Source: Cellulophaga lytica DSM 7489 (GTDB lineage Bacteria > Bacteroidota > Bacteroidia > Flavobacteriales > Flavobacteriaceae). From it: DNA of 64,000 nt. The translations under genes and the position numbers were made by a program. Shown here in pieces: positions 62,610 to 64,000 of this stretch. The first letter of the stretch is position 1. Each line of letters opens with the position of its first letter. The notes beneath the pieces were generated by a model that was given only the letters and a program-made list of their open reading frames with translations, made no database searches and was not told the origin of the DNA. The stretch spans positions 1,601,501 to 1,665,500 of the forward strand of contig NC_015167.1 of the NCBI RefSeq assembly GCF_000190595.1, given 5' to 3'.

Positions 62610-62640
62610 TTCTTTTAATTTTTAATGTTAAACGATACAC

Positions 62641-62648
62641 CAAAAGTA
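62641..62648 (-). promoter_or_regulatory. -7 box of the YCII-like/SRPBCC operon
   Basis: TACTTTTG on the minus strand matches TAnnTTTG. No clean -33 at the usual distance. Confidence 0.5.
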
Positions 62649-62694
62649 AAAGAGGGAAAACACAAAAATCTTTGCCTATGACAAGAAATGACAA

Positions 62695-63390
62695 TTAGGC
62701 TTTTTTGAGCCAAGATAATTTGCGAAAAACCAATAGATGAAGAAAAATAATTGTTGGTGGTGCAAAAGCTGGAATAAAGCAAAATGGAAATTCCGCTAAA
62801 AACTCTACTCCTTGAATACTATTGTCGATACTGATTTTGGTAAAAATAATAGCCATTGCCGAAGTGATTAAAATATCGACAAGCCCAAAAGTGTTCCAAA
62901 TGTAAGTTAGTTTTCTAGCGTAGTTTTTTTTGTTTCGTATAGCTTTTGCCACAAAAATGCTTGATATAGCAGTTAGTAAATCTCCAATACCAGCGAAAAG
63001 GGCAAAAACTGGTGGTAATAAATCATAAAGGAACAGAATGATAAAAGTGCTACCAATCAGGCGGAATATATGAATCTTAACTAAATCTTCAAGGTTTAAG
63101 ATGGTATTTGCTTTTTTGCAGATTTCGGTATTATATATTATGGTAACGAATATTGCCAAAGGAAGCGTTGTTGTCAAAACAATTTTGGGCGGTAACATTA
63201 CGTCATCAAAAAAGCCATACAAACTTGCTATTGCAACTATAATTAGGTAGGGAATGTAAAAACCAAGAACCAACCAAAATCCGTTTTTTATTTTTCCTTT
63301 TTTTGCCAAACGGGCTACCATTACTACAGGAAACATAAACGCTAATAGAAAAAGGATAGAAAATATTTCAGGTATTTGATTTGAAAACAT
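62695..63390 (-). CDS. Polytopic membrane protein of unknown function
   Basis: 231 residues with six or seven hydrophobic helices (from IFSILFLLAFMFPVVMVARL to PPTIIFLHLLVFRKL). No charged motif that marks a known transporter is visible. It lies nine bases after the Crp-like gene, so both are transcribed together and the regulator may control its own operon. Confidence 0.72.
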   Translation of the reverse strand: MFSNQIPEIFSILFLLAFMFPVVMVARLAKKGKIKNGFWLVLGFYIPYLIIVAIASLYGFFDDVMLPPKIVLTTTLPLAIFVTIIYNTEICKKANTILNLEDLVKIHIFRLIGSTFIILFLYDLLPPVFALFAGIGDLLTAISSIFVAKAIRNKKNYARKLTYIWNTFGLVDILITSAMAIIFTKISIDNSIQGVEFLAEFPFCFIPAFAPPTIIFLHLLVFRKLSWLKKA

Positions 63391-63399
63391 AGGTTGATA

Positions 63400-63975
63400 T
63401 TATAAAGTGATTTCTTTTCTAATTCTACTTAAAGATGTGTCTGTAATTCCCAAATATGTAGCAATATGTTTTAGAGGAACATTTTGAATTATTGAAGGTT
63501 TTTCTTTTAATAAGTTTAAATATCGGTCTTTCGCTTGGTCGGCAATCACAGATATTGAATGATTCTTTAATTCAAAGTAGTTATTTACAAGCCGTGTTCT
63601 GCCTACTTCTCTAAAAGCTTCAATGTTAAATAATTTCATAAAGTTGGCAAAACTAATTTTCCAACATTTTCCTTTTGTTAATGCTTGAATAGATTCTTTA
63701 CAAGGTTTTTTTAAAAAATAGGAATGCCAATCTATCACAATATCATTTTCTGCAAAGAATTTAGTAGTAATATCATTTCCTTCCGTGTCAATGCTATATG
63801 AACGTAAAAAACCTGTCTCCAAGAAGTAATAGTAACTAGCTACTTTTCCTTTTTCGATTAGATATTCGTTCTTGCTAAATTCAACTTCTTCAAATTGCAT
63901 TAAAATCAATTCTAATTCCTCCGAATTAAAGTTTTCTTGTTTAAAAATGCTATTTAAAAAATGGGTTTGGTTCAT
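63400..63975 (-). CDS. Crp/Fnr family transcriptional regulator
   Basis: 191 residues. The cyclic-nucleotide-binding-like domain (NEYLIEKGKVASYYYFLETGFLRSY) and the C-terminal helix-turn-helix (PLKHIATYLGITDTSLSRIRK) are clear. It is a separate branch from the Crp-like gene at 52808. A near-consensus minus-strand -7 box (AACCTTTG, 63990-63983) lies directly upstream, and the gene heads an operon with the membrane protein. Confidence 0.87.
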   Translation of the reverse strand: MNQTHFLNSIFKQENFNSEELELILMQFEEVEFSKNEYLIEKGKVASYYYFLETGFLRSYSIDTEGNDITTKFFAENDIVIDWHSYFLKKPCKESIQALTKGKCWKISFANFMKLFNIEAFREVGRTRLVNNYFELKNHSISVIADQAKDRYLNLLKEKPSIIQNVPLKHIATYLGITDTSLSRIRKEITL

Positions 63976-64000
63976 TGTTGTTCAAAGGTTTTTTATAATA

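Overview
The window reads as a chromosome segment from a low-GC member of the Bacteroidota, most likely Flavobacteriaceae. The reasons are: the gliding lipoprotein gene gldH between a RicT-like gene and PBP1A; a SusC/SusD pair; a Bacteroidota-type HU-CCDC81/SPOR protein; lipoproteins with acidic residues just after the lipobox Cys; AT-rich coding sequence; and many matches to the Bacteroidota -7 promoter box TAnnTTTG. I cannot name the genus. No rRNA, tRNA, CRISPR array, integrase or insertion sequence was found.

Layout. 1-3.4 kb: succinate dehydrogenase (sdhC cut by the window edge, sdhA, sdhB). 3.4-10.3 kb: a minus-strand thioredoxin-like gene, then a tightly packed minus-strand run ricT-gldH-pbp1A-scoA-(zinc ribbon gene)-scoB. 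10.5-21.2 kb: mostly core genes (trhO, recA, an ECF sigma factor with a membrane-anchored barrel partner, plsC, trpS, an FKBP isomerase, dprA, HU-CCDC81/SPOR, acyl-CoA thioesterase). 21.3-29.6 kb: regulator-rich accessory genes, including two TetR/short-chain dehydrogenase pairs, each pair with its own operator sequence present at both promoters, a YeiH transporter with a LysR regulator, an AraC regulator, and small enzymes.

29.8-39.6 kb: a LytS-type kinase, a large secreted zinc metalloprotease, SusC, SusD and a LytTR response regulator, all on the plus strand. This looks like one unit for uptake of a protein- or peptide-derived nutrient, with its two-component system split between the two ends. 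39.6-57.7 kb: mostly minus-strand accessory genes (GNAT, DUF3861, NmrA-like, AraC regulators, aldehyde dehydrogenase, TPR lipoprotein, fatty acid hydroxylase, DUF695-like, DUF2608-like secreted HAD, LRR protein, esterase, Crp-like regulator, GDPD, serine hydrolase with a membrane AraC regulator).

57.7-61.7 kb is the most unusual part. Five unrelated minus-strand genes (a WapI-like immunity protein, a zinc-ribbon protein, a membrane protein, a DUF3800 protein and a CHAP amidase) are separated by six partly palindromic elements of two length classes (123-124 bp and 188-212 bp). Each gene is bracketed by an inverted repeat of about 9-14 bp whose sequence is unique to that gene and always includes GTT/AAC. 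This is the geometry expected of integron gene cassettes with attC sites, but the cores do not fit the classical GTTRRRY consensus and no integrase is visible. It is either an integron-like array with divergent sites or an undescribed cassette system. The last genes, to 64 kb (SRPBCC, YCII-like, membrane protein, Crp-like), have a promoter of their own and no matching right-hand boundary inside the window.
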